A DNA stretch of 64,000 nt, taken from Cytophagales bacterium UBA2561. GTDB taxonomy: Bacteria; Bacteroidota; Bacteroidia; Cytophagales; Thermoflexibacteraceae. The stretch is from the NCBI GenBank assembly GCA_002340355.1, contig DDLX01000045.1, forward strand, positions 23,120-87,119. Reading direction: 5' to 3'. A program made the position numbers and the translations under genes. Shown here one piece after another: positions 16,893 through 26,633 of the stretch. Numbering within the stretch: the stretch's first letter is position 1; every line of letters starts with the position of its first letter. The notes under the pieces were generated by a model, which was given only the letters and a program-made list of their open reading frames with translations, searched no databases and was not told the origin of the DNA.

Positions 16893-18449
16893 TTAAAAAT
16901 AAAATCCAAAACTTAATGCACTCAGAACTTGAGTTTGTTTAATATCAGCAATAGGAGCTGTTCCATCAGCCAATGAATAAGGTTGATAAACTTGTTCTGA
17001 ATTTCTAAAAATCAAAGTGAAATCAATGTACTTTTGAGCTTTTCGAATGCCCAAGCCTCCCGTAAAATACCATTTTTCACGGTTAATATTATCAACTTTT
17101 TGAGCAATAGGATCATCAAAATAAGCCATTCCGCCCCGCAAACGCAAATGATCAAAACGTAATTCTAAGCCTGTCCGAAAATTGATGACAGTTCCATATA
17201 AATTTTCAATCGTTTCATTATCACCACTAAATGAAAAAGTGGGTTTGGAATCAAACAAGAAAATACTAGAGTAATTTAGCAATTCAATATCCGTTGACCA
17301 AAATCCTCGTTTTCCAAAAAAGACCGCCAAACCTGCCTGAATTCGCATAGGAGTCAAGAGTGAATATTCTGACTCAATTAAGGAAGTTTCTTCGGCTTCA
17401 TTGTCCAAAACGAAAACACGATTCCTAAATTCATCATCAAAAGGGTAATTATTGTAGTCAACTGTTAAATCAGCAGAATAGGAATCGGAAATTCGGAATA
17501 AAGTTGGTGAGGTGACATTAATTGCTAAGTTTAAATAAGGAATTGGTTTATAAATAAAGCCTGTTGAAATATTAAATCCTGTACCATTTTGGGTATAGGT
17601 TTCATTCAACGTAAATTGATTTAATTCAAAGCCATTTCCTGTTACAATTTCACTGTATTTCTTCTCCTGACGATAGTTAAATGAGCGTATTCCTAAGGCA
17701 AATCCAAAGAACAATTTATCTCGATAATTTCCACCATAAGAAATATTCCATTGATTCATGGCTCCCGTTTGCGAAACGGTTTCCTCTTGCCGAGTAGGAG
17801 AAACAGTAATAAATGAGGTATATGAATTCCCACCTCTATCACCTTCAGTAGTTGGAATAATTAAATATGTCGAATACGCCAATCCATCGAGTGTCGTAAT
17901 TCCATTTATACTTTCGTCATTCAAATCGTCCCAAGGCGTGATTTGATCGTTACGTTCTAAAAAATAATCAATTAAAGAATTATTTGAATTAATACCTGAA
18001 TAGGTGAATCGTTGCTGAAAATTCTCTACTCGACTAAAAGTTATTGCAAACGCTCCACTTCGTAAGTTTTGAGTCGCTCCCTTATTATTTACGAAAACAA
18101 CACCCATTTGAGCCAAATTAGGATTAATTTTGACATCTAATGTTTTTTCATTTAAGAAGTCTGCATTAGCAACTCCTACCGAGAAGGCAGGCGTAAAACT
18201 AATTTCGTTCTTACGACAAAATCCTAATCCTGCGGGATTTGACCAAGCCGAAGAAATATCGCCACCTAATGCGGTATTTGCTCCTCCAACTCCCTGAAAA
18301 CGAGCTGTTCCGATCAATTGATTTTGAGAATATCGTAAAGCATCCTGATAATACCCAAAGGCATTAGGATTAATTTGTGCTGTAACTAAGAATGGGAAAT
18401 TTAGAAAAACAAAAAGGCTAATACTGAAATAAAAACTTAGAAATTTCAT
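16893..18449 (-). CDS. OmpP1/FadL-like outer membrane protein
   Basis: A 518-residue predicted beta-barrel with a signal peptide (MKFLSFYFSISLFVFLNFPF...VTA|Q). The N-terminal hallmark RFQGVGGANTALGGDISSAW followed by SNPAGLGF is the plug-region signature of FadL/TodX-type channels as seen in many Bacteroidota proteins. It ends in an aromatic residue (...SFGFYF), as barrel proteins do for BamA recognition. It probably transports hydrophobic compounds or is a structural porin; the substrate is unknown. It converges on the propeller sensor gene with 127 bp between. Confidence 0.75.
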   Translation of the reverse strand: MKFLSFYFSISLFVFLNFPFLVTAQINPNAFGYYQDALRYSQNQLIGTARFQGVGGANTALGGDISSAWSNPAGLGFCRKNEISFTPAFSVGVANADFLNEKTLDVKINPNLAQMGVVFVNNKGATQNLRSGAFAITFSRVENFQQRFTYSGINSNNSLIDYFLERNDQITPWDDLNDESINGITTLDGLAYSTYLIIPTTEGDRGGNSYTSFITVSPTRQEETVSQTGAMNQWNISYGGNYRDKLFFGFALGIRSFNYRQEKKYSEIVTGNGFELNQFTLNETYTQNGTGFNISTGFIYKPIPYLNLAINVTSPTLFRISDSYSADLTVDYNNYPFDDEFRNRVFVLDNEAEETSLIESEYSLLTPMRIQAGLAVFFGKRGFWSTDIELLNYSSIFLFDSKPTFSFSGDNETIENLYGTVINFRTGLELRFDHLRLRGGMAYFDDPIAQKVDNINREKWYFTGGLGIRKAQKYIDFTLIFRNSEQVYQPYSLADGTAPIADIKQTQVLSALSFGFYF

Positions 18450-18616
18450 AGATTCAAAACTTCATTTTGGAGGATTCTTCATTCTAATTTTAAAAGTAGG
18501 GTTTCCATATCAAAATAAATACTATCAATCGTATTTTTTCTTCTTTTGTGTGACATGAAAATCCGAAGGGATTCTAAACAATATGAATCTTTTATGAAAA
18601 AGAAGTTTTAGCATTC

Positions 18617-19033
18617 TTAGGAATTATCTTCGAATTCTTCTAAAAAAGCGTTTCGAAAATCTGGATTTCGTTTGGCAAATTCAAACACAAATTGACGTAA
18701 ATCGGTCTCTGATAGTTCCTGAATCTTACTTTTTAGTATTTTGCCTTCCTCGCTGATAGTAAACTGCTCCTGATTAGCTCGGATATCCAATAAAACCGCC
18801 ACTACGTGCTTACAAACTCCTCCCCAATCATACGGACAGTCACAGTGATGATGCACGCCACCCTCACGAATAGCCACATAAGTATTATAAATTTCTGCCC
18901 CTTCAACTTCTGCAACCCACTCATTTTCATCAATTAGTTTGATGGATAAAATATGTCCATATTCGTAATAATCATGTCCTCGCCTGAGCATTTCGGGATT
19001 AATTACTTTCTCGAAATTGGGAAATGGTATCAT
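18617..19033 (-). CDS. SWIM zinc-finger protein
   Basis: A 138-residue protein with a complete SWIM motif CxCxnCxH: CDCPYDWGGVCKHVVAVLL near residues 83-101. The N-terminal part (FEKVINPEMLRRGHDYYEYG) matches the start usually seen before SWIM domains in bacterial proteins. SWIM fingers bind zinc and are linked to DNA or protein binding. Many bacterial SWIM proteins are far longer, often fused to SNF2 helicases; this one stops about 35 residues after the finger, so it is stand-alone or a truncated relic. Function unknown. Confidence 0.75.
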   Translation of the reverse strand: MIPFPNFEKVINPEMLRRGHDYYEYGHILSIKLIDENEWVAEVEGAEIYNTYVAIREGGVHHHCDCPYDWGGVCKHVVAVLLDIRANQEQFTISEEGKILKSKIQELSETDLRQFVFEFAKRNPDFRNAFLEEFEDNS

Positions 19034-19312
19034 TTAAAATCAGCAAATTTGTACAATAATGAAATAAGCAGAAAGGTCTCAAAAATAAGTGAGATTTGCA
19101 AACTTTTCTTCATCGAAAAGATCGAAGAAGACGACTATTTTTCAGGTATTTTTGAATAAATTCAATAGAAGATTAAGTAAGTACATTCGAAAATTATTGA
19201 ATATCACAGTGATTCTTTTATAATATTTATAATATTGAATTTTTGAAAAATTTGCGGATTATTGCTCTTTATAGATTATAATAACACAAATAGATATAGA
19301 ACAATATAAAAG

Positions 19313-19858
19313 ATGAAAATTGGCAAGAAATTTAATCAATTATCAGTTAGTGAATATAAATACTATATTGATAATTATAAGAAATATACGGATTTTAATA
19401 CGTTAGGACTTTATAGATCTATTAGTGAAAATCAAAAACTAAGTACTACAGATAAAATCGAAATTCGTGACTATGCAAATGAGACATTTGCTAAAACATT
19501 CTATTTCTATCAATTAAAAGATCCAAAAACATATTTTGAGCTGATAACTCTTGGTAAAAAACTAACAAAAGGCGATGAAAATCAGATTTGGAAAGATATA
19601 AGGCTAAATCAACAAAGAATATTAGATGAAAAAAGAATCAAACACCGAAATTTTGGTAATTATGCAAAACATAATTGTGGATATGATAACTGCCCAATGA
19701 ATGGAGTCATGATAAAACAAGGCTCTGAATTAGCAGAATGCCAAATATGGTTCGATTCTGATAAAAATAAGTTTTCTAAACAAGAAAAATCAATCCGAAC
19801 CAAGAAGAACCGCAAATCAAAGCACCAAATTATTCGAGAAGCATTAGAGAATGAATAA
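19313..19858 (+). CDS. hypothetical protein with a Cys/His cluster
   Basis: A 181-residue soluble protein, not recognised. It is rich in Lys, Asn and Tyr, with helices in the first half. The segment KHNCGYDNCPMNGVMIKQGS (about residues 122-141) carries His, Cys and Cys in close spacing, and a further Cys follows in ECQIW, which could form a metal site. The last 25 residues are strongly basic (RTKKNRKSKHQIIREALENE), suggesting nucleic-acid contact. The gene is AT-rich even for this genome and isolated, so it may be acquired. Confidence 0.5.
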   Translation: MKIGKKFNQLSVSEYKYYIDNYKKYTDFNTLGLYRSISENQKLSTTDKIEIRDYANETFAKTFYFYQLKDPKTYFELITLGKKLTKGDENQIWKDIRLNQQRILDEKRIKHRNFGNYAKHNCGYDNCPMNGVMIKQGSELAECQIWFDSDKNKFSKQEKSIRTKKNRKSKHQIIREALENE

Positions 19859-19926
19859 AATTTTTAAAATCTAATCATCAACAAAAACACTAATAAATTA
19901 CATTATCCACCTATGATTTGTACTTT

Positions 19927-20610
19927 TTATGGTTTATTTTGTCCAATCTGAGACAAAACAGAAACAACAATATACCAAATGATAATTAAGGGAATGGCTA
20001 ACACCTGAAAAACAACCACCAATAAAACAGCTCCAATAATTAAAATAAATCGAAACTTATTAGCCTCCCAATCTAAACTTTTAAATTTCAAGGCTAAAAG
20101 AGGTAATTCAGCAACCAAAAGTAAGGACATTACTGCCGAAATTGTCACTAAAATCCAAGTTTGTCGTAACCAATTGGCTGCGTCAGGCTCGTACAAAAAA
20201 ATAAAGGGCAATGCCCCAATAAATAAGGCATTGGCAGGCGTAGGAAGTCCAATAAAACTATCCGTTTGGCGGGTATCAATATTAAATTTTGCCAGTCGCA
20301 ATCCCGAAAATAAAGGAATCAGCAACGCCGAAAAAGCCCAAATTTCGTTTAGAGGTAAAATCAAATGATATAAAACAAAAGCTGGTAAAACCCCAAAAGT
20401 GACCATATCTGCCAGAGAGTCAAGTTCTTTACCCATATCACCCATTACTTTGAGAAGTCGAGCAAGCATACCATCAAAGAAATCGAATATTGCTCCCAAA
20501 CCCATCCAATAAACGGCTTGAATTAAATCACCTTCAAAACAATGAATAATCCCGATACACCCGCACAAAATATTTCCGCAAGTAATCAGATTTGGGATGT
20601 GCTTTTTCAT
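19927..20610 (-). CDS. pssA: CDP-diacylglycerol--serine O-phosphatidyltransferase
   Basis: Makes phosphatidylserine from CDP-diacylglycerol and serine, the first step to phosphatidylethanolamine, in the inner membrane. The 227-residue protein has the full CDP-alcohol phosphotransferase signature DG-x2-AR-x8-G-x3-D-x3-D (D46, G47, A50, R51, G60, D64, D68). It begins KHIPNLITCGNILCGCIGI, typical of PssA type II rather than PgsA. About six membrane helices are visible. The LAS-peptidase-like gene starts 12 bp after... upstream on the same strand, so the two may be cotranscribed. Confidence 0.92.
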   Translation of the reverse strand: MKKHIPNLITCGNILCGCIGIIHCFEGDLIQAVYWMGLGAIFDFFDGMLARLLKVMGDMGKELDSLADMVTFGVLPAFVLYHLILPLNEIWAFSALLIPLFSGLRLAKFNIDTRQTDSFIGLPTPANALFIGALPFIFLYEPDAANWLRQTWILVTISAVMSLLLVAELPLLALKFKSLDWEANKFRFILIIGAVLLVVVFQVLAIPLIIIWYIVVSVLSQIGQNKP

Positions 20611-20621
20611 ATTAATTTATT

Positions 20622-21455
20622 TTATAGTTGCAAATGAATATGATCATCATGTCGAACCGAATGGCATCCATGAAATCGAATTTTAGAATATTTCGACAAT
20701 TTGAGTCGAGTTTTTAAATGAGGCTCAAGAAATATTTTACGTACTGCTGGATTTTTAATCATCAATTTAAGTAAATATCTATTTGCCTGATAATCAAATT
20801 TGTAATCGTTTTTTTTATTCGTAAATTTACTCAATAAGTTATACATCCAATAACCTTTCTCGGCACAATATTTCGGTTGATTAAGCTCTCCTTTTTTTGG
20901 TTTTTCACAATAACCATAGCCCAGCCATGTAGGAGTTTCGGATAAAAAAATGTGATTTTGAGAATTTTTGTAGATGAAAGCTATATCTAATTTTTCACCA
21001 TCATCATGACTCAAATGTGGAAGTAAGGGAAAATTATCCAAAAATGGAAAGTTGGCATCTAAATAAATCAGTTGAACTTCAGGATATTGACTTTGCATTT
21101 GTTGGCTTACCTGAACAATTGTCGTTTTTAATTTTGGTGTAACGTAGTGCCGATTGGTCAAAATAAACAACCAATGTGCAGGTTTTAGAGGTATTTCTGA
21201 AGTAGCTAAAATAGGCAATGGAGTACGTCCAAACTGCTGGGCAATGGGTGGAATAATCCATAAACTGGATACTACCATGAATCCCAAAAATAATCCAAAA
21301 CGTGACAATCTTTGAGTTATTTTCGATTTAATACTTTTTGAAATTTGAACACCAAAAGGTTTATAAATCAGATAAATAACTCCTCCAACTTGTGATAAGA
21401 TAGTCAATACCACAAAAAGAACGATAGTTCTGACTATACGAAGTAATAATTTCAA
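20622..21455 (-). CDS. membrane-anchored LAS-type (MepA/VanX-like) metallopeptidase candidate
   Basis: A 277-residue protein with two N-terminal membrane helices (about 7-30 and 52-72) and a periplasmic domain. HLSHDDGEKLDIAF contains H150 and D157 with the H-x2-G-x3-D spacing of LAS enzymes (lysostaphin, D-Ala-D-Ala peptidases, sonic hedgehog fold). The very C-terminus, SVRHDDHIHLQL, supplies the second zinc motif HxH (H272, H274). These peptidases cut peptidoglycan cross-links or D-Ala-D-Ala. The membrane anchor and the large insert (about 160-255) with several Cys (GYGYCEKPKKGE, PKYCAEKGYW) are unusual. Substrate unknown; the fold is inferred from the motifs only. It lies 11 bp upstream of pssA. 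Confidence 0.6.
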   Translation of the reverse strand: MKLLLRIVRTIVLFVVLTILSQVGGVIYLIYKPFGVQISKSIKSKITQRLSRFGLFLGFMVVSSLWIIPPIAQQFGRTPLPILATSEIPLKPAHWLFILTNRHYVTPKLKTTIVQVSQQMQSQYPEVQLIYLDANFPFLDNFPLLPHLSHDDGEKLDIAFIYKNSQNHIFLSETPTWLGYGYCEKPKKGELNQPKYCAEKGYWMYNLLSKFTNKKNDYKFDYQANRYLLKLMIKNPAVRKIFLEPHLKTRLKLSKYSKIRFHGCHSVRHDDHIHLQL

Positions 21456-21484
21456 GAATGGTCATAATTTTTAGAATAAAAAGA

Positions 21485-22018
21485 CTATTTTCTCTTTAAT
21501 TTTTTTAATAAAATGCGTCCTCTGGCTTGGATAGAAGCTGAACCCGTTTGCATTTTATCCTCAATAACTAATTGAATTTCAGGGATTAATTCAGAGTTTT
21601 TCAAAGCTAAATCGGCAAGAGCTTGTAAACAATTGACTCGTACAAAAGTCTTTTTTTCGGTATCTAATCGCTTTAAAAGTAACTCAATTACTTCACTTAA
21701 TTCTTTTTCTTTGAAGTCCGAGTAACCCAACAATAAAGTGGTATACATTCGAACTTCGGAGGGGTCTTCTTCAAAATTAGTTTTAATTTTGTGCTGGTAT
21801 TTTTTTGTAAATAAATGGGCTTTTTTCCGAGCTAACTTCTCAATAGCATACGCCGAACGCATCCGAATAATGGCGACTTCGTGATAAATTCCATTGAAAA
21901 CTTCTTCAAAAAAAAACTCATTTTCGAGTACTTCCTGAATAACTTCGGGAGTTCTTCCAATAGTTCGCAAATCTCCGTCCATTAATTTTTGCAAAAGTAC
22001 AGGCATAATTTTAATCAA
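21485..22018 (-). CDS. HEAT-repeat protein
   Basis: A 177-residue soluble helical protein. Repeated helical pairs of about 35-40 residues are visible (AIIRMRSAYAIEKLARKKAH, then EVRMYTTLLLGYSDFKE, then FVRVNCLQALADLALKN, then SIQARGRILLKKLKRK), each with the R...A...L pattern of HEAT/armadillo repeats. Such domains are protein-binding scaffolds. It starts close to the end of the flavoprotein gene and 29 bp before the LAS-type gene, so a short operon is plausible. The partner is unknown. Confidence 0.65.
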   Translation of the reverse strand: MIKIMPVLLQKLMDGDLRTIGRTPEVIQEVLENEFFFEEVFNGIYHEVAIIRMRSAYAIEKLARKKAHLFTKKYQHKIKTNFEEDPSEVRMYTTLLLGYSDFKEKELSEVIELLLKRLDTEKKTFVRVNCLQALADLALKNSELIPEIQLVIEDKMQTGSASIQARGRILLKKLKRK

Positions 22019-22033
22019 TTGATTTTTAAAGAT

Positions 22034-22696
22034 TTATTTATTTTTAAGTTGTTGAATAGAAGGAGGAATAGGTAATTCAGGATTGAGTCTTTCGTCAGAA
22101 ATTGGTGTACCATAAACCATTTTGGTCGGCACAACTCCTGCCCAAATTGGTAAATCATAATCAGACTTATCATCCGCAACTCCTGCAGCACGAACTTTCG
22201 CTGAAGCCTCTTCAATTTGAATGGCTATAATCTTCGTAATCTTTAATTCTTTGGCGTTTGGTGGACGAGCTTCTTCCCAACGATTCGAAACAAAATTATC
22301 CATAATTTTATGTAACGCTTTGTTCTTTTCTTCCAAATCTACGATTTCGTGAGCAGTCCCAAAAATCACCACCGACCGATAATTTACAGAATGATGAAAA
22401 GCCGAACGTGCCATGACCAAACCATCCAGCAATGTAATATTTACACAAAGCTTTACACCATTTTGAGCATATGCCATCATCCGATTTTTGGATGAGCCAT
22501 GAATCAAAAGTCTATCACCATCACGAGCATAAACCGTTGGAATAATGTAAGGTTGTTCATCAATCGTAAAGGCAATTTGACAAATAAAGGCTTCGTCCAA
22601 AATAGCATGGATTTCAGCTTTGTTATAAACGCCTCGTTTAGCTCCTCGTACCACCTTATTTCGTGGATTTTTCGGGAAATCAGTAGAATTTTGCAT
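22034..22696 (-). CDS. pyridoxamine 5'-phosphate oxidase-like flavin-binding protein
   Basis: A 220-residue protein of the split-barrel FMN-binding family (PNPOx-like; related to NimA-type proteins). Seen: RGVYNKAEIHAILDEAFICQ, then QPYIIPTVYARDGDRLLIHG and SSKNRMM at residues about 24-75, the usual FMN-phosphate-binding start. This is followed by HHSVNYRSVVIFGTAHEI, typical of the family. Members are often reductases or oxidoreductases of unknown substrate. It begins a same-strand run with the HEAT protein. Confidence 0.82.
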   Translation of the reverse strand: MQNSTDFPKNPRNKVVRGAKRGVYNKAEIHAILDEAFICQIAFTIDEQPYIIPTVYARDGDRLLIHGSSKNRMMAYAQNGVKLCVNITLLDGLVMARSAFHHSVNYRSVVIFGTAHEIVDLEEKNKALHKIMDNFVSNRWEEARPPNAKELKITKIIAIQIEEASAKVRAAGVADDKSDYDLPIWAGVVPTKMVYGTPISDERLNPELPIPPSIQQLKNK

Positions 22697-22750
22697 TATC
22701 TATTGTGTTTTCATAAAGCTACGAATTTTCTGAATAATTGTTTAGTGTGG

Positions 22751-24046
22751 TTATTTCTGAGCTAAAATAGGCTGATGCTTCGGAATATTTAGTAGTATTT
22801 TCTTCATTAATCGCCGAATATTGTACGTAAATCGGTGGGCGCGCCATGTACTGGAACTTGTCAAAAATGCCCATGTAAAACCATCTGCTTGATGAATTAA
22901 AACGGCACTTGTTCCTGGTAAACTTCCCGTTCGTAACCATCTGACTTCATTGCAATTACGCCATCCGAAGGCTTTTCCAAAAAAATCATCATTTTGGGCA
23001 GTCATCCACTGGATAGATTCTTTTGATAAAATATCAGGTATGTTTTCATTTTCATCAATCGCTAAACTCAATCGAACCAAATCGGAGGCAGAAGCAACCC
23101 AACCACCTGCTGCTCCAATAGCTTCAATATTATTTCCACCGTAAACTCTCGAAATTGTATCTCTAGGGTTATAAATAGAAGGTTTTTTGGGGGCATCATC
23201 ATAATCGTAATGTATAACCTCATATTTTCCCCGCTTTTCGACCAAATTTTTACTGAGGTGCATCTGAATTTCAAGGGGCTTCAAAATCGCTTCTTGAACA
23301 TATTTTTCGTAAGGCATTCCTGTTTTTTGCTCAATAATTTTTCCGAGAAGGCTATATCCAAAGTTCGAATAATCAAAGAGTTGCCCAGGTTCAAAAAACT
23401 TATTTTGTGATAGCATAAATTGCATCGTTGTTTCGAAAGACGGCGGTGAAGATGTATTCATTGCTTCAGCGATTTTGGTCGGAATAAACATGGGATCAGT
23501 CCGAAAACGATTCCACCAACCTCCTGTATGTGCCAGTAAATGATGCACTTCCATTCTCAAAATTTCGGGACGTTGAATCACATTCGTAAAGATGGTATCG
23601 TTTAATATTCCTTTTTCACCAAAAACTTTATCATGCAAATTTAATTTTCCATCCTCACAGAGTTTGAGAATTGCCGTAGCCGTTATTAATTTAGAAATAC
23701 TAGCCGTCCGAAACTGGTGAAATGGTTGAACTGCTTGTTTTGTTTTACGGTCAGTTACGCCATATCCTTTTGCAAAAACTAATTCACCATCCTTAGCCAC
23801 AGCGACCGAAACACCCGCTAAATTCCACTCTTCCATAAATTTATGAATGGATCTATCAACTTGAGGATAAGCAGTATAATCTTTATTATGAGTAAGTTGA
23901 GCTGCAAAAAGTGTGTCTGTTTTAGGCTTTTCGGGAGCAGCTTGAAGAGATGAAGTTTCCTTTTTTTGAAAACTCATTAACCAAAATAATACAGGTAGTG
24001 CCACAAAAAAAGCAATACTACCAAAGGTTGTTTGTTTAAGTTTCAT
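22751..24046 (-). CDS. class C beta-lactamase-family serine hydrolase
   Basis: A 431-residue exported or membrane-anchored hydrolase. An N-terminal hydrophobic stretch (about 8-26) anchors or exports it. The catalytic SxxK is SISK at 116-119 and the YxN motif is YSN near residue 227. A GG-rich segment (GAAGGWVASASDLVRL) is typical of the family. Family members include beta-lactamases, D-Ala-D-Ala carboxypeptidases and esterases. The sequence alone does not say which; a peptidase or esterase is more likely than resistance. Single gene. Confidence 0.85.
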   Translation of the reverse strand: MKLKQTTFGSIAFFVALPVLFWLMSFQKKETSSLQAAPEKPKTDTLFAAQLTHNKDYTAYPQVDRSIHKFMEEWNLAGVSVAVAKDGELVFAKGYGVTDRKTKQAVQPFHQFRTASISKLITATAILKLCEDGKLNLHDKVFGEKGILNDTIFTNVIQRPEILRMEVHHLLAHTGGWWNRFRTDPMFIPTKIAEAMNTSSPPSFETTMQFMLSQNKFFEPGQLFDYSNFGYSLLGKIIEQKTGMPYEKYVQEAILKPLEIQMHLSKNLVEKRGKYEVIHYDYDDAPKKPSIYNPRDTISRVYGGNNIEAIGAAGGWVASASDLVRLSLAIDENENIPDILSKESIQWMTAQNDDFFGKAFGWRNCNEVRWLRTGSLPGTSAVLIHQADGFTWAFLTSSSTWRAHRFTYNIRRLMKKILLNIPKHQPILAQK

Positions 24047-24195
24047 GCATTACGAGGGTTTAGTATCCAAAAATCCTAATGGAATTTATTCAAAAGGATT
24101 AATTAGTTCGACCCCGCAAAAATATAAAACCCAAACTCTAAAAAACAAATCTTAACATGTAAAACCTTAATCGTAAAATAAACTCATTATTAACT

Positions 24196-26436
24196 TTATT
24201 CGATCTTAAAACCAATGACCAATATATCATCAATTTGGCGAGTATCTCCTTTCCATTCTTCGATAGTGCGCTCAGTAATTTTAGCTTGTTGAGCAAATGG
24301 TTTGGAATGAATATCAAGAAGTAATTTTCTGAATTGTTTTTTACTAAATTTTTTGCCTTCTACTCCACCAAATTGGTCAGGATAGCCATCAGAAGCTAAG
24401 TAAAAGACGGTTGGTTGATCAATATCAATAGTGTGTCGCTCATAATCACCATACTTGAGTTGTAATCTTGACGACTGTCTTCCTCCAATACTTTTCCGAC
24501 TGCCTTTAATCTCAAAAATCTGATTATCTTGGACGTAAAAAAGTGGGTTTTTAGCCCCCGCAAAATCCACCTTTTTCTTGTGATGTTGAATGGTACAAAT
24601 CACCACATCCATTCCGTCTCGATTTTCGGTTTCGTCTTGTCGAAGCGTAGAACGTACTCCGATATTCAACTCTCGTAAAATTTTATCTGGTTCTGTATAT
24701 TGCTGTAATTTAATAATTTGGTTTAATAAAGCATCTCCTACCATGGACATAAATGCGCCTGGAACTCCATGTCCTGTACAGTCAGCCGCTACAATAATAG
24801 TCGTCAAATTTTCATCATCTGCCAAACTGGTTAACCAATAAAAATCTCCTGAAACAATATCTCTTGGACGGAAAAAAATGAAAGATTCTGGTAAATACAT
24901 TTTGACCATATCGATATCAGGCAACATTGAACGCTGAATTCGCTTGGCATATGTGATACTGGCTGTAATATCTTGATTTTTCTTTTCAACGAGGGCTTTT
25001 TGTAAGCCAAGTTCTGTATTAGCTGCTTGGAAAGCATCATTTGACTCTCGAAGTTGTTTTTCTTGTTCTTGTAGTTGTAAGTTTTTTGTTCGAAGTTGCT
25101 TTTCTTGCTCTTGTAACTGTAAGTTTTTGGCTCTAAACTTTCGTATGAAAACATAAGCAATAAAAACTAATCCCGTTAATGAAAGAGAAACCGTAAGAAA
25201 AATAATGAAGTTTTTGCGAGATTTAGCTTCAATAATTTCTTTTTGTTCCTCAATTTCTTGCTTTTCCTTTTCAATAATTTTCAATTGCTCTTGAGCCACA
25301 TCATGTAATGAATCTTTTTCTTGAATCACTTTTCGCATCTTATCAATGACATAGTTCGTTTTGTTCTGAGCCTCTTGATAAGTACGGTCATTTTCTTCAA
25401 GAGCCTTTTCTAAGAAAGTAAGTTCAGCTTGAAGACTTTTACGTACTTCAGAAGTTAAATTTCTATCCGTATCTAACTGTTTACCAATTTTTTCAATTTC
25501 TTCAATAATATGTTCTCGACTCTCAATTAAAGCCTCTTTTTCCCGTTCCAATTCTTCAGTAATACGGTGAAAATCGTCTGTATAGTCCGTTGTAATTGGA
25601 ATGACAGTTTCTTTAGGAGTATCATCTTCTGAAATACGGGCAGTAGTTTGTTTTCCTTCTTGTATAAATAAATTATAAATTAAACTATTTTTATCATATT
25701 CTGACTTGATGATTGTATAATCTGTTATTTCATAAGAGTCAGTAGATTTTGTTCCCATATTTACTGCAAAAGAACCATCTTTTTTTGTGGTATAAATTTG
25801 ACCATTTATTCTTACTTCTAAGTCAGGTATCGGCTTAAAATTTTGGTCAGAAACTAAAACTTCATTTACTTGATTAGGAAGATGGTCAGGTTTTTTGATA
25901 ATAACATATGTATCTCCATCATGCCACTCTACCCAATCAGGATCAATGGGCATTTTATTAACAATAAATCTGGCACTACGAGGGACTTTGTATTCGTCAG
26001 GCAAGGAAATATTAAATTTTCCTAATTGTATATTTTCTTTATAATCAGTATTTTCTAATTTTAAAATTACTTCTCCACTTCGAAGAGGTCTTCCATTTTC
26101 TTGTACTAAACCCCGAAGCAAATTATTGGCATTAGTCACGATAACACGCAGAGATTTTTTGGAGGCTTCATAGCTCCAATCTTTGAGTTTAAAGCCTTTC
26201 TTCTTGACCGTAATACTTTTTGGGAGGTCTCCTTTAGAAAGATAGACTTTAAATTTTCCTTGAGCCGTTGAAGCTAAAAAACGCCGTCCATTAATACTCA
26301 CTTTTGCACCATTAACAGGTTTTCCATCAGTTGTTACAATAAGCCCGTCAATAGCAACTTCTTGAGCATAGAGTAATCTTGTGAAAGTACAATTGAGTAG
26401 AATTAAGACAAGAGTATAAGCAAAATATTTTTTCAT
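24196..26436 (-). CDS. membrane SpoIIE-type phosphatase with carboxypeptidase-regulatory-like domains
   Basis: A 746-residue signalling protein. Order: signal peptide (to about 24); a carboxypeptidase-regulatory-like beta-sandwich (VDGLIVTTDGKPVNGAKVSI, about 28-90) and a second similar unit (about 105-230); an E/K-rich coiled coil (about 285-405); one membrane helix (IIFLTVSLSLTGLVFIAYVF, about 409-430); a cytoplasmic coiled coil with an exact duplication of KNLQLQEQEKQLR; and a SpoIIE/PP2C domain (about 500-746). The phosphatase keeps DIVSGDFYW, DCTGHGVPGAFMS, GMDVVIC and ASDGYPDQ. It resembles the phosphatase of the protein at 12707-16765 but has a different sensor. The next gene upstream on the same strand (OmpL47-repeat) may be cofunctional. 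Confidence 0.85.
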   Translation of the reverse strand: MKKYFAYTLVLILLNCTFTRLLYAQEVAIDGLIVTTDGKPVNGAKVSINGRRFLASTAQGKFKVYLSKGDLPKSITVKKKGFKLKDWSYEASKKSLRVIVTNANNLLRGLVQENGRPLRSGEVILKLENTDYKENIQLGKFNISLPDEYKVPRSARFIVNKMPIDPDWVEWHDGDTYVIIKKPDHLPNQVNEVLVSDQNFKPIPDLEVRINGQIYTTKKDGSFAVNMGTKSTDSYEITDYTIIKSEYDKNSLIYNLFIQEGKQTTARISEDDTPKETVIPITTDYTDDFHRITEELEREKEALIESREHIIEEIEKIGKQLDTDRNLTSEVRKSLQAELTFLEKALEENDRTYQEAQNKTNYVIDKMRKVIQEKDSLHDVAQEQLKIIEKEKQEIEEQKEIIEAKSRKNFIIFLTVSLSLTGLVFIAYVFIRKFRAKNLQLQEQEKQLRTKNLQLQEQEKQLRESNDAFQAANTELGLQKALVEKKNQDITASITYAKRIQRSMLPDIDMVKMYLPESFIFFRPRDIVSGDFYWLTSLADDENLTTIIVAADCTGHGVPGAFMSMVGDALLNQIIKLQQYTEPDKILRELNIGVRSTLRQDETENRDGMDVVICTIQHHKKKVDFAGAKNPLFYVQDNQIFEIKGSRKSIGGRQSSRLQLKYGDYERHTIDIDQPTVFYLASDGYPDQFGGVEGKKFSKKQFRKLLLDIHSKPFAQQAKITERTIEEWKGDTRQIDDILVIGFKIE

Positions 26437-26633
26437 GTTTCTTGACAGTTTTAGAGGGCATGGTTTTTAAAAGGGATTAAACATTAGTTAATATGTTGTT
26501 GTACAATTTTTTTTGATGTAATATATGCGAAAATATTGCCAGTTTTGTCAAGCTAAGTAACATTAAATTTTTGAGCTTTTTGTTTCTACTAATAATTAAA
26601 TAAATTGATAAAAATTTAAATCTTATCCTAAAG

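Noticed and set aside
18953..19159. 68-residue forward frame overlapping the SWIM gene start
   Set aside because: Half of it is the complement of the SWIM gene; the rest is AT-rich intergenic DNA.
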